This document shows positions 1-14,900 of a stretch of DNA of 64,000 bases, piece after piece. The position numbers and the translations under genes were made by a program. The DNA is from Caprella mutica (taxonomy: Eukaryota > Arthropoda > Malacostraca > Amphipoda > Caprellidae), in contig CANNZV010000254.1 in NCBI GenBank assembly GCA_947561585.1, positions 380,566 through 444,565 on the forward strand, read 5' to 3'. A model generated the notes under the pieces. It made no database searches. It saw only the letters and a program-made list of their open reading frames with translations, and was not told the DNA's origin. How positions within the stretch are numbered: the stretch's first letter is position 1; every line of letters starts with the position of its first letter.

Positions 1-2818
1 GATAGAAGATTAAGCGTTTAAAATAAAGCAGCTAATCAGGTAGAGTGCTTATTAGAGAAGCTTATAATTTGATACTGATAAACTTAATAGAAATTAGTAT
101 TAAATATTAAGAATAGGAGCTTATGGAGAGGCTTTCAAGGGAACACGTGATGTTCTTGTAATACTTCATAAGCATGAAATTAAATGATTTACAAGCCTAT
201 ACATAAATGGAATGTTTTTGTTCTAAAGATATTTTCAAAACCTAAATCTGAACTCATTTTTATATTTAACTATGTAATAATTTTTATCAGCTAAAAGGAG
301 AAATTATATCATTTATATGTACAGTATTCAAAAAAATACATTGATCTACAGTATATATGTGTATAGCATTAAAATAATATATTTCATTGGAAAATTAAGA
401 TCAGTCGCGTAAAGTTAAGTCCTATATATGGGTGATAAATTTGCAATCTACTATACTCTAATCTTGGGATGGTCTCTTGCTTATTTCTAATTCAATAATA
501 TTACCCCAGCATGGCTTACCGTATCAATTATATTTAAAAGTATTGCAGACCAAGGGAGATGTTGGTCCGTTTACTCAGTGTTAACTCGACTGACTAAAGT
601 AAACACCGGGATATAGACAATGTCTGCTGACATCTAATTGGATCAGCTAAAGCTTCAGTTACTCTACTCAGAAGGAATAATAAATAAAGCTAATGTAAAC
701 ACTCAACTCTCCCACAGTATATTTAATTTTATGTAAATTTCAAATGATTGTTATATGATAATCTTTACGGGCTGTATTGACTCAGTACGTAGCATAATGT
801 ACACAGAACATTGGGTAAGAAGAGAACTGAATCACATTGCTTATAAAGTTAAGTAACAAATTGCTAGAGGATATAAGATATTTTGGATGTTACAGATATA
901 TGCTTTCATTTACTCGATTTAGAATACAGGTAAATCTGCAGCTTGCTGGCACATGCGGGCATCTGTATAACTTGAAGGGGTGCTATGAAGTACAGTGGCA
1001 ATTAACTATGTAATACTATAAAGCAAGCATTCAGAATATTAGCAATATCTTAAATATTGTAGTTAATTTAAGTGTCATATATAATTTCATTTAAGAAAAT
1101 TGTCCAATTTAAAAGTTAATTCTAATTCTATTACAAACGATACAAATTCCTTTAAAAAGTTCTTTTTTGCGTTTCAATAATCCATTTATTAATCTTTATT
1201 ATAGATTCCGTAATTATAAGATAAACTCAGTGATTAAAGAAACCTAAAATGATGAAAAATCGATAAGTTTCGTTCACCTGTTCTGCAGTTTAAATCACAA
1301 TCTAAGTATAATTTTATTTGCGAGTAGGTAGTTCCCCTGAGGCCATTAGTCTCAAAATGGGGACAAAGTTTCCCTCATTAAAGGTTTGGAGCAACACTAA
1401 GTGTGCTCTTGTAGCAATTTCCACCCATTCCTTATGATTAAATGCCACGGGTTCTTTGCTTCCTTTTTCGTAGCCACACCAACCAAAGACAGTATTGCTA
1501 AACTAAATATCCATAGGCATTACTGTGATATTCTAACAAGTTTGTTGGAAATGATATGGTGATAGTATCACTAGTAAATGAAGCTATCACCAGTAGGTAG
1601 TAAATGAGTTCATCACTAGCATGTGCTCTATATTCATCGAAGCTACACTAAATAAGCAAAAAGTTCTCCAGTTCAAAGTTTGCGAGTCTATTTACATTTC
1701 TTTGTATCAATTCCTATCTTGAAGAGTGTTGTGAATAACTTTGTTTGTTTTTCTGATTACAATCGAGAAAAATGTGTCTCTTCAGAGGATGATAATCTTG
1801 ATTCGAATGAGTGTGTTCTCAAAGTGATTAATCCATTTTATTATAGCTCTTATTCACTTTTTGTCCAATAAATGAGTATTACATGCCCGATGAATGGTCT
1901 CTTTCATGAAAGGAATAAAGTTTAATGAGTGGAATAATTTTCTGTGACATATCCCTTCTAATCTTTTCATATCTATCTGTATTTTGATCAGTAATACTCT
2001 TTGAAATAGTGGAAAAGCTGAGTGCTTTGAAATCCCTTTGTAAAAAGAGCGTCATCGCTTCCATAGTTCATATTATGATAAAACATGATCTATATAACAT
2101 TTTTCAAATGAGCTACATAAAATTCCTTACTTTTTTCTGTGAACATTAGATTCACTTCAAATTATTGGAACATATTGAATTGATCGAGTTGCAGAAAGAA
2201 GGGCTTTTATTCCTAGTTTGTAGATTGGTTGCTCCCAAACAAATGCAAGAACAAGTAACTCGATTGTGGAGCATTTTTGGAAAGGTGTTCTTTGAGGGTT
2301 ATTTAGCGTAGCGCTACTTTTGCCAGCGCTTCGAGGGGAATTCAACAAAGAATTAGGGAGCTCGGCACCGATTCAAAGACTCCATAGTTAAATTTATAAA
2401 ATGTATAAAAATAAAATTCTCAAATGGTATGTATCATGATGCATTCGTTCACGATAGAGATTCAATCTACGAAATTAAGAAATTTAGTTTAGTTTAGCAA
2501 TTTTACAGGGATATGAAAAATAGTACCTGAATGTATGTATGAAATAGCTTTCATTCATCCAAAGGCTCAATATGTTTAAACAATGTTTAAAAATTTATTA
2601 GTTGTACTATTGAAGTAATAGTTTATAAACTAAAAGATAATTACACTCTTGAACAACTTCCTTATTGAACACAAAGCAAACACGTGACAAATACAACAAT
2701 TTTTCTCTCTCTCTCTCTGAGTTAATAATACGTACTTTATTAGCGTGTTGAATATTATTTCATTATGCATTATTCATTGAATATTATTGTAAAATAATTG
2801 ATTTTCTTTATTGCGAAG
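1..2818. other. upstream sequence with no supported gene
   Basis: This is probably intron or 5' flank of the GARNL3-like gene. I searched it for an upstream GAP-domain exon and found none. It holds a (CT)n run near 2703-2719 and only short open frames that look random. Confidence 0.6.
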
Positions 2819-2921
2819 GATCTACTGCTACTGGAGGAACAAGAAGGATCGGTCAATTTCAAATTTGGAGTACTGTTCATGAAGCCAGGACAAACTTCAG
2901 ACGACCAAATACTGAGTAATG
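2819..2921 (+). CDS. GARNL3: GARNL3-like visible exon 1 (Rap-GAP start)
   Basis: Encodes [11 protein letters not shown] followed by [17 protein letters not shown], the start of the Rap-GAP domain. The acceptor is gcgaag and the donor is gtaag. It enters in phase 0 and leaves in phase 1. The acceptor is weak in pyrimidines but lies at the expected place in the alignment. It is not the first exon of the gene. Confidence 0.88.
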
Positions 2922-5900
2922 GTAAGACTTAATATTACTTAGTGGCTTAACTTTCAATTGTAATTGCAAAAGGAAGAATTAAGCATAATAATTTTTATGC
3001 AAATATTTTCTTTAAGTACTACTAGTAATACTTTATTATGTATCGGAACTATTATGATATTATAATAAGTATTTCAATGTATTAATATAGTTTCAAACTC
3101 CTGCAAAGTTTATAATCATTTTTTTATTTATGCATTCATTTATAACTAACTTTTTATGATTTTACGCTTATAACATATAATAAAGTTAAATACAGATGCA
3201 TTTGCACTTACACTAACTATTTATTACTTGGAATTATATCAAAAACATATTGACTGGCAAAGTTATCCTGGTAAAAAGAATTAATGATAACTGTTGCCGG
3301 TAACTCTGTTGATATCATCACCAACTTATAATGAGCAACAAGTTACGCACCTACAAAGATGGCCGGGACAAATTTCTAATGATTTCATCAGTATCATGTA
3401 TTTCAAAGACATTTACAGGGACTCATGTTGCCTCTTTTCAAGATATTGCGAGATTGTTTATCATCGAAATGGCGTCTTGAATTTCAAAGATTTGGCTCAG
3501 GCGGACATAGTTTAGCATCTGACAAATATTTAATTACGTTTTTGTTTTGTCGGATGAAATTAATTGTCTCAATTCCATTAGGGAATTTATTGTATTTTCT
3601 CCCTTTGACAATATTGGATGAGATACGAAGTAATTAAGAGATATTGAAAGTGGAGTTATATAGAGGAGTGACTTATTCTACATGAAAGACTTTTTATACA
3701 TGAATAACTCCATGCATTTATGAAAAAAAATATTTTGCACAACTCTGAATGAAAAAGATATACAATATTGAAATGAAATGCGTATATTATATTTTGTAGA
3801 ATGGACACAAACATATATTGGTGACAGTAGGTACAGTGCACATTGCATTGATTAGTTGGCTTCCTTTGAATGCGAATAACGTGGATAATAGTTTGCACAC
3901 AACTCTCAATACAAAACTAATTTCAATCTTATTCTACAATAGAAAATATAGTAAGTAAATACACAATAAATAATACGAGTTCAAACCATTCAATTCATAG
4001 CAATCTGTTGGACATAACTTTGTTATTGAAAGTATTTACTTTTCATCCATTTTAAATTGAGTTATGAAGAATTAATGATGATATCATAACGATAAAGAGA
4101 CTGTTAAATCATTATCCCGATCTCATTTTCCATTTCTATCAAAGAGAATATAGAAGGCAGTTCTTTATGATTCACATTAATACCAGCCCTAAGCCTGGCA
4201 GAATAGCAAATTAATGTGATATCTATGAAGAGCATTGCAAGTAATACTCACAAAGGACTTTCTGTAAATAATTGGTAGGAAAACCTTGCTGCACATTAGC
4301 AATGGAAGCCAAAGTCCTCGCGGTTGCAGTTCTTTTGTAGGAACAACATTAACTACTTACAACCTTCTTCCCACTATTTACTTATTCCAATGATGAAAAA
4401 ATATCGCTAATGCAGTTCACAAGCACTTAACATTATTAGTTTATTAATATTCTAGTTATGAGATACAGGTAATGATTTTGTAAGACTGTTGTGTATCAAA
4501 TTGGAAATTGGACAACTCTTTTAATCTAAATTACTCAATAGGCAAGTCACTAAATAAGAACACTCTGAAGTTACTAATTTTCTATGTTAAGTCATTATTA
4601 AATTAAAATATATTTTTTCTATTTTCATCTTTTTTACACTCCAACTAGTCATGATAATATTCTCTATGTTTACCTCCCTAGTGATTAGTTGTGTTTTCCC
4701 TCCCTAGTGATTAGTTGTGTTTTAACTCTCTAGTGATTAGTTGTGTTTTAACTCTCGAGTGATTAGTTGTGTTTTAACTCTCGAGTGATTAGTTGTGTTT
4801 TCCCTCTCTAGTGATTAGTTGTGTTTTCCCTCTCTTGTGATTAGTTCTGTTTTAACTCTCTAGTGATTAGTTGTGTTTTCCCTCTCTTGTGATTAGTTCT
4901 GTTTTAACTCTCTAGTGATTAGTTGTGTTTTCCCTCTCTTGTGATTAGTTCTGTTTTAACTCTCGAGTGATTAGTTGTGTTTTCCCTCTCTAGTGATTAG
5001 TTGTGTTTTCCCTCTCTTGTGATTAGTTGTGTTTTAAACTCTCTCTCTCTCTCCAGGTGATATTCTGTGTTTACTTCACTAGTGATTAGTTGTGTTTTAA
5101 CTCTCTCTCTCTCTCTCCAGGTGATATTCTGTGTTTACTTCTCTAGTGATTAGATTTTCAGAGGTGCAGACAAATGAAATGGACTCCGCAGCCTCACATC
5201 AAAGGAGATGGTTCTCTGTCAGTGTGTTTCCATACAGGCGAGGTGTATAGCTACCTCGTTTGTGTAGAGATGCGTTGACAGAGAGACCAAGTACAGCGAT
5301 GGTGATGCCAAGTACAGCGATGGTGAGACCAAGTACAGCGATGGTGATGCCAAGTACAGCAATGGTGATACCAAGTACAGCGATGGAGATGCCAAGTACA
5401 TCGATGGTGATACCAAGTACAGCGATTGTGATACCAAGTACAGCGATGGTAATACCAAGTACAGCGATTGTGATACCAAGTACAGCGATGGAGATACCAA
5501 GTACAGCGATGGTGATGCCAAGTACAGCGATGGTGGGACCAAGTACAGCGATGGTGATGCCAAGTACAGCAATGGTGATACCAAGTACAGCGATGGAGAT
5601 GCCAAGTACAGCGATGGTGATACCAAGTACAGCGATTGTGATACCAAGTACAGCGATGGTGATACCAAGTACAGCGATTGTGATACCAAGTACAGCGATG
5701 GAGATACCAAGTACAGCGATGGTGATACCAAGTACAGCGATGGTGAGACCAAGTACAGCGATGGTGATGCCAAGTACAGCGATGGTGATACCAAGTACAG
5801 CGATGGAGATACCAAGTACAGCGATGGTGATACCAAGTACAGCGATGGTGAGACCAAGTACAGCGATGGTGATGCCAAGTACAGCGATCGAGATTCCAAG

Positions 5901-8900
5901 TACAGCGATGGTGATACCAAGTACAGAGATGGAGATTCCAAGTACAGAGATGGAAATTCCAAGTACAACGATGGAGATTCCAAGTACAGAGATGTAGATA
6001 ACGAGTACATAGAATCACGATAGGCAAGGTTCAACAGGTGGATATGAAATTATATAATAGTCGCAAAGTTCGTATTTTTAAGTGAACATATTTTGTTATT
6101 AACTGAATCTGTTTTATAAGTGAGTAGAGTGTATTAAAGTATCGAAAGAATGAAATTATAATTGGAACTATTGAAGTAGTGGAAATTAATGAAATAGACG
6201 ATGCGTTTTTAATTCCATGTAAATAATATTTGTGAATTATTTATTCCACGTGAATGGTAAGTTGTTCGTAATTGCAAACAAGTTGATTAGATATAAACTG
6301 CAAATGATTGGTACTTTCGATATTATTAATGGTATTATTGATATTATTAATGGTATTATTGATATTATTAATGGTACTATTGATATTATTAATGGTACTA
6401 TTGATATCACAAATATTTTATAGTGTTGTTACAAATTGTTTTTATAGAAAATGCAGGTAATGAAAATATGTAATTTGTCTATGTTTTATCGATCTTTTCA
6501 TTGACATTTTTAAGATTTTATCACAATTGTATATTAAATAGTTTTGAAATATTGCAAATAATATTGTAAGAAAATGATAGCATAATATATTTCATGCACG
6601 CTACAGTATATCACATAATTGCAAATAAAAAAGAGTTGCCAATGCGAACAGAAAGGTTTTAACTGAGCATTTCAGATGAACATTCAATATAATTTAGATG
6701 AACATTATTTTATTTGGAGTGTTGTGGTCAGAGCAGCTCTCAGGAGTAACTTAAGCTGCTTTCAAAATAGTAAATTGAGAATTTAATTCTCCACTGGTTT
6801 AATAACTCAAATACATTTATTGTTTCCAGTCAATTAATTGAAATTTGAAGTAAAATGGAGAATAAAATACAGGGAGATGGTATATCTATCTATGAAGTGA
6901 AATATCCATCAATTTGTATTATAACAAAGGTGTTGATTTGATCTTTTAGTTTGTTTAATATTAATTTTTTTATTTAAATATCTGTTAATCGTCCATATAA
7001 AAATTAGTTGTCTATCCCCATTGCCGTTCAGATTGACATAATATATACACAGCTCAGTAGGAATCTTTTCAAATAGGACTTTGAATGTTTTATCAGTTAC
7101 AACAACAGTTGTTGAGATTGAACTGACTTGTCTGTCTTAGCATATCTAAACGACAATTGAAAATATTCTATTGTAAACTTTGTAAAGCTTATAAAGTTAG
7201 CGTCGGTAAATTGTTACAATGGGGCTTTTACGATATAGGAATAATGTTCTGTTGCTACATGATATAATGTCAAGTGTTCTTTTTGGCTCTGATGCTTCAA
7301 TAGGATACACACCACACACAATTAAAGTGATACTACTATCTTATTAATGAGGTAGAGCTCTCAAATACAAACTCCACCATGAATCTTAAATAAGATCATC
7401 TTCTTTTCTCTCTGCTATATCATCTGCTCGTTTGTGAAATAAATTCGTCTGAAAATGCTACCCTCACTTTTTGTGGAGTTTGTGAGCTTTTTGGATTTTT
7501 GTGACATGCTTGGATATTCCTCGTCTACGGCTGTTTTATCTCCTCATTTAACTAAGTTCTTTACTGAATTTATAATTGCCCTGGATTCTTCTTGTTCACT
7601 GATTTAACGGAATAGAAAGGTTGGAAACGAGAAAAAGCAGTAAATATACATGGGGTTTGAACCGCAAAAATGAGTTGGGGAGACTGCTTTTTATTATTTG
7701 GATTACTCGTGTAGCGAGATATTATCATTTGTATGTTCTAAGCACATTAATATCTGCTACAGAAGCAAGGTTTTGATGAGTAATTTAGATGTCTTGCAGT
7801 TCATAATCTCCTGCTGTGATTAATTAAAATAACTAACAAGGGGTAATGAAGATAGTGCCTGTAATTGACATATATTGTCTTATTCAATATGAAACAGATA
7901 AATTAATTAAATAATTATTAGAGCTAATTAGTCAATTACTAAGCAAGAGTGCACTTTAAGTCATATATATATGTGTGTTTAGATTTTAAAATAGGAAAGT
8001 TACATGTATTTAATATTTGCTTAACTTATTTACAATTGAAAATTGAATTAATTTATGTGAACAATAGTTCTTGGACTGCTCTATAATATTTTGCTAACAT
8101 ATACTACAAACAAAGTGGAAATGTGTTGTTTCACGGCACTCACCCTAATATTAGATAATAAAGTTATTCCTGAGCATTTACTAAGTAGAGTTGGCAGCAA
8201 CTTCCTAAAGTGTTCTCTCTTGTAGTCACAGGAATATTGCTGTGCCATTTCTTGCATTTGTTTCGGTTTCTTGATTTCTTGGAAAATATTTTCGTGATGG
8301 CATTGTGATTTTATACAAACTAAAATCTAGATTTAATACAATTCAGATTAAGCATAACAGTATCTACTTTTTTCATTTGAATTATTTTTAACAATGGTTT
8401 GCTAAATGACAAATGTTCACCAAACATCCATTAGCACTTTTAGCATTTCTACTGGTATAGAAACTGCTTTAGGAGTAGGCTTGGTATTTTAGTTGGTTGT
8501 TTTCAGTTAAGCTGTAAGTGCCATAACTAATACAGGTGGGACAGATTATTTATAATTTTATGGTAAATAACGTTTATTACTTTCCATAACTTTTTGTTTA
8601 ATCTATCTCACCTGAAAAAGTTACAGTAAAAACAGATCAACTGAAAACGAACAACCAAGTTATCAAAATTACTTCCGAAATATTTTCTATACCAGGAGAA
8701 ACAGAAGCGAGATATGTCTCACACTTATTCGATTGACATAAATCTGAAACGTGATAAGAGCGGGTTGAGCCTTTATATTGATTTGATTCAACTCACTCCA
8801 CATCTGTTTCCAATAGTCACATCTGTCTCCTATAGTCACATCTGTCTCCTATAGTCACACTACACATCTGTCTCTAGTAGTCACATCTGTCTCCTATAGT

Positions 8901-11900
8901 CACACTACACATCTGTCTCCAATAGCCACACTACACATCTGTCTCCAATAGTCACATCTGTCTCCTATAGTCACACTGCACATCTGTCTCCAACAGCCAC
9001 ACTGCACATCTGTCTCCAATAGTCACATCTGTCTCCTATAGTCACACTGCACATCTGTCTCCAATAGCCACACTACACATCTGTCTCCAATAATCACATC
9101 TGTCTCCAATAGTCACATTGCACATCTGTCTCCAATAGCCACACTACACATATGTCTCCAATAGTCACATCTGTCTCCAATAGTCACACTGTACATCTGT
9201 CTCCAATAGCCACACTACACATCTGTCTTCAATAGTCACATCTGTCTCCAATAGTCACACTGCACATCTGTCTCCAATAGCCACATCTGTCTCCAATAGT
9301 GACATCTGTCTCCTATAGTCACATCTGTCTCCTATAGTCACACTGCACATCTGTCTCCAATAGCCACACTACACATCTGCATGCAATAGTAACATCTGTC
9401 TCCATTAGTCACATCTGCACATTGTCTCCAATATTAACATCTGACTCCAAAAATAACATCTGTCTCCAATAATAACATCTGTCTCCAATAATAACATCTG
9501 TCTCCAATAATAACATCTGTCTCCAATAGTCACGATTACTAAGTTACTAACATCTGTCCCCAATAGTCACGATTACTAAGTTACTAACATCTGTCCCCAA
9601 TAGTCACGATTACAAAGTTACTAACATCTGTCCCCAATAGTCACGATTACTAAGTTACTAACATCTGTCCCCAATAGTCACGATTACTAAGTTACTAACA
9701 TCGGTGTGCAATTTATAAATGGACATTTTCACGCCCCTTGCATTCATCTCACTTTTCAGTACTAATTTGATCAAGAGAATATTTGCGAGTTTCAGAAAGA
9801 TTTGAATATGCTTTTATTTACTCTACAGCGGGGATGTTGAATTAGTCGAAAAATATATGCCGGAATAGTAGATGAGATTTTTAGAGCAAATTTGGGTAAT
9901 GTTCGAATTGTTGGCTCACATTCATGACGATATGTAAATTGTTTATGCCCGGAGCTCTATACTCCACTCCAAGCGTACTTTCCGACAAAAATGAATTCGT
10001 ATTTATATTCGCCATGGAATGGTAGAAAAAGCAGAGTTACACTCGTTCACAGAGTGAAATAGCATGGTCTTTTGAACTGAGCACATACACTTCCTATCCG
10101 GAACTTTCGCTCGCCACTTCTAACTCAATTTATATCGCAAAACGGTGAGCATAATTGCATTTTGAATTTTTTAGCGGCGCTACTGATAGTGTGTGCTCTG
10201 CTTCTCTCAATTAGAGCCTTGCTTTGAAGTCCGCAACCAAACTTGTGGAACTTGTTCATAAAGTCTTCTCGGGCCAACACTTCTCCTTTTGTTTTCGCAA
10301 TTCCACTATCTTTTATCACTCGCACTATTCTCACCAAAACGGCATTCATATTGTATTTCTCTCTTTTTCTATATCTACAGATTCTTCTTTTTCCTGATAG
10401 TATCCAGTTTGATATGATAGTACCAGCGAATGGGCGCATATTAGTCGGAAAATATGAGGTGTGGCTTTGACATATCCTTTTTGATCCTGATTGCTTGTTT
10501 GTGGATGTTTAATTACGGTTTCAAATCGTCTCTAGTAAATAATCACACGCTCTATGAGTTTGCAAACGATTTGGTTTGCTCTTTTCGATGCCTATGTATT
10601 GGAAAACAAATATATGCATGCTATTTATTATTCGGATTGATATGAATATATGCTACGCATATAGTCGGTATAAATCATTCCCCTTTAGATGATATTGTTT
10701 TTATTAATCGATGAATTGATAATTTTGTACAAATCCGAAGAAATATTTGATATGTATAAAATAAGTTAACTTTACTCATTCGAATCCAATATTTTCAATT
10801 ATTTCAGCTTTGGTAACTTTATAATTGGTCATTTTTAACAGCGATAAGTTCTCATTTTATTTAAATATCATATCCTAATGTCTATTATCGTCTACAATGT
10901 TTCAGTTGATTTATGTTTATTTTCCATTGGTCAATTCATTTGCGATGGTAAAAAGTAAACCATGAGCTAAAAGTTCACAGTATCAGGCCTTTGAATTTTC
11001 GGGTATAGAATATCGAATGGTAATGAATTTGTATAATCTATATTAATGTTTAAAAATGGAAAAAATGTAACATTCAATATATTTTAAAGTTACTTTTGTA
11101 GTAGGTAGGTTGGACGTAATGAAATTAAATTATAGGTTTCAAATACAAAGAATTGAAACATTTCTTTATTATTACATAACTGTATTTGACATTGAGGCAA
11201 AAAGCATTGAAAATAACGACTCTTTTTAAGTGTTTAGAGGATGTATTACATAATTTTAAAACACTTTTATATTTCAAATGTGATTAGTTTTCTTATATAA
11301 TATATATGCTAAGTTATATTCATTGTATGCACTTTTATATAATGAATTGTAATTTAAAGTATTTTATTGAATTTTATGATATTCTAATGTACATTGTAAT
11401 ATTTTAATGTGTTTTATAATATTTTGTTGTTTTTTCTATTTTCTATATAAAGTAACTAAAACAGTCAACTCATTGACTATTATTTGCGAATATGCAACTT
11501 ATGTACATCGTAAATATTCCCCTTCCATGAATAGCCAGTTAAATTTATATCAGTGTGTATATTTTATGAAGCTAAGTTGCCAATGTTGATCGATGGGAGT
11601 GAAAAGTTGCATTCCTTTGATGTGAGAGTTGTACCACGCATCACAGCTCACACGTACATTCCCCATAGATATGCCATGTGGCAACACATTTGCAGGTGAT
11701 ATCTGCAGCGCATAGTCCTCTGTGTGATTCCTACCTGATCACATAACAACTTCTTTGGCAGCCGTTGGTATGATATCATATGGGATATTCAGCTCTCTTG
11801 ATTTATGAGCAGTGAGATGCAACTTTGTTGATTTTTTATTTCGTAGATCAAACAGTGTAAAGTATTTTTCTTTCCAATTGCTATTATTAATCATTCAATT

Positions 11901-14900
11901 GATAAATTCCTTCGAACATTTTTAATTAATTGAAGACTTATTGTGAATTTCCTAATGTTTTTATTCAATTGTATGGACAATTTTCATTTCTCCATGTGAA
12001 AAGAAACAAGTTAATTATCCACTAAACGAACAACTTATGTGAACATTCTAATAATTCATTCCCTTCCCCAAAAACAAGAAAACTTCCACTTTAAAGTCAC
12101 TACACCCATAAATTGTGGAACACTTCCAACTATTGCCGAGATTTTGACATAACATCAGTCAAGGTTTTTGTTGAGCGCATTCGGCTATGAGTCATTGCCA
12201 CGGCAATAACTTGTACCTCAGGGGCCACCTTTGGGTCCGCCTTTATTCAACATCTCTTTACAACAGATTGAAACAGTTGGGAATTTTTTTAACTCTGCGA
12301 AATTGTTAGTTTTACTCATACAGAAAATATTGCAAATTTATAAATAATACATTTATATTTAAATTATAGCTGCATGATATACAGTACAATATTTTGTCCT
12401 TTTTTTCATTTGCTTACAAACTCAATGGCAGCCAAATTGGTTGTTAACTGCATAAAGTTTACTGCAAATTAATGTTACCTCTTTACTATTCTATTTCAAA
12501 AATCACTATACTGAGTAATCAATGGAGAAAGAAAGTAAAACTTTCGAAATTAATTCATAGGACAGTGATATAGTTGTGTTAAATATTGGAATCTGAATAG
12601 AAATTATACAATTTATAAACAATTGTGAAAATGAGATTGAGAAGAGAAATTTCGTGTGAATCTTATTTGATATTTATTATAATGATGCTTATTTGCATGT
12701 AATGTTTGATCTATATTAGTTACATAAATATCACCCTTTTCATCTATATCATATGCATACATGTTTTAAAATAACTCTCACCAAAATCCCCACTGTTAAA
12801 CATGATGAGCTTTTAACTATATTCATATTTTACCTCTTTGAAATGATCATAAAATATGTAAATAGTACCTGTAATTCATCCAGGATTATTATTTAGGAAG
12901 AGATTAATTTGAGAGTATCAAAGTGGCTTACTGTACCTATATGCAGATGACAATTACGACAACCTTTACGTTTGTCGGCATTAGCATATGAGGCGACGCT
13001 CTCTAAAAGCTAGCGGCTTTTGCTTCAAATTAATCGTAATTGTAACTGATGAGACGTTAGTGTCAATACATCGTGAGCACTATTCAGGGTGTTATTGATG
13101 AGAGTCAATTCCACTATTAGCATATCCTATACAAATTGACGATATTCGCGACAAGTGGTTAATGGCTTTCTAAATAATGATAACCTGTTAGCTTTAATTT
13201 ATTGCTACCCTTGAAATTAGCACATCAATGGAAATGAATAATTATTTCTATGGCTCATTCGTGAGATTATACAATCTTATTGATTATGTGATTGTAATGA
13301 GTATAATTTACTATAAATATCCCTACATGATTTGGATTATTTTCAGGTCTTTGATAAGATTTCGATTTTACATGTTCTATTCTTTGGCCTCATGGTTGTC
13401 TCTGGTTCTTTTGGTTAATTTATTATCAAATTAGTTTGGCACTCTTGAGAATGTTGTTTCTCTTCCACAGAGGTCGGATCAAAGGCTTTTGACAAGTTCC
13501 TGAGTCTATTAGGAGAAAGGGTGCGACTGAAGGCTTGGGACAGATACAGAGGTGGTCTGGATGTCAAAGGTGAGTAACCTAATAAGGTATATTGATTTAC
13601 CAATTAGTGTTGGAAATGATCAATAACAAAGTCATACATCACCATACGTCGGCCATTTTCCTGATATTGAGCCTGGGCATAAACCTATATATTCAGAATG
13701 TGGAAATAAAAACATTTTGCGTACGGCTAACTGAAATATTCGTCTCAAACAATGAATGCAAATCAAAGGAATTGATTGTAAAAATTGCTAGAGATGAAAT
13801 TTCAACATGGATGATTCCATACCTGATTAGAAAAAGAGACATTCTGAAAATTCTGTTGTACCGGAAAGATTTAGCGCCGTGCTGAGTGATCAACAGAGAC
13901 GGAATTTATAAAGAAGCAAGTTGAAACAAATCACTCACCTCTTATGTCATATTCTGTAAAAATATGGACTTTTCTGAAAAGAAAAATACTATTGAAGGCA
14001 TTTCAAGTTAATTTATATTGTGTCGATAAGCGATCTGATGCATTTACTTTAGTTATTTCAGTGTAAAATAATAGCTAGGGAAGTATTTTAAAATTTCCTT
14101 ACCATATGGTTTGAAAAATATCCTTAAAATATCAAAGTGTAGAATATCATTGCAAAAGCAATCAATAGTATGAAACTGCATGATTTGTCTGTATCCATAA
14201 ATAACGAAAAATATGTGTCATTTTTCATCTCTTACTTTTAATGTATGTATTTAAAGAACATAACAATGGGGGTTTATGTTTTCATTCATAATTTGTAATG
14301 ACTTCGGTTTAAATACTCGTCATTTCTTATCTCTTGATAGTTAAAATCTGTTTTAATTGACTCGTTTGATTGGAATATGAGGTACTAATCACCTGCGATT
14401 GTATCACAATTATTAGGGATGATACTTCACAAAGAAGAGGTACACATAATCAGCAGCTTATTGCTGCTCAAATAAAAGTGGCTTGTTAATCACTCCGCTG
14501 TTATGGCAACAAGCAGATTTAAATGGGGGTGAGGGGGAAGGTACTATCGCCAGTAAAAGATTGGCCTGTAGGAGGTACTATCATAAGCAAAAGTACGGCC
14601 TGTTGAAGGTACTATCACTAACAAAAGTACCTACTGTTGAAGGTACTATCACCAACAGATGTAACAGACTGTTGAAGGAACTATCACGAACAAAAGCTCA
14701 CTCTATTGAAAGAACTATCACTAACAAAAGTACCTAATGTTGAAGGTACTATCACCAACAGATGTAAAAGACTGTTGAAAGAACTATCACTAACAAAAGC
14801 TCACTCTATTGAAAGAACTATCACTAACAAAAGTACCTAATGTTGAAGGTACTATCACCAACAGATGTAAAAGACTGTTGAAAGAACTATCACAAACAAA

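Larger units (their letters stand above)
2922..13470 (+). other. 10.5-kb intron 1 (visible) with minisatellites
   Basis: Separates visible exons 1 and 2. It holds the 26-bp, 21-bp and 37-bp tandem arrays listed separately. The rest (2922-4666, 6411-8797, 9703-13470) is AT-rich with only short, unconvincing open frames, including a 104-codon minus-strand frame at 10125-10439 that I cannot assign. Confidence 0.7.

Noticed and set aside
1..2818. Upstream exons of the GARNL3-like gene
   Set aside because: I looked for an exon that would precede [10 protein letters not shown] and found no in-phase segment with conserved Rap-GAP residues. They probably lie outside the window.
5219..6034. Long open frames of 245-271 codons on both strands
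   Set aside because: They come from a 21-bp tandem repeat without stops and lie inside an intron of the GARNL3-like gene. No start context, splice structure or protein similarity supports them.
9521..9702. CRISPR-like array (repeated 37-bp units)
   Set aside because: The units are contiguous with no unique spacers, and the sequence is eukaryotic. It is an ordinary minisatellite.
10125..10439. 104-codon minus-strand open frame
   Set aside because: No recognisable domain; a + strand frame of similar length overlaps it. Not supported as a gene.
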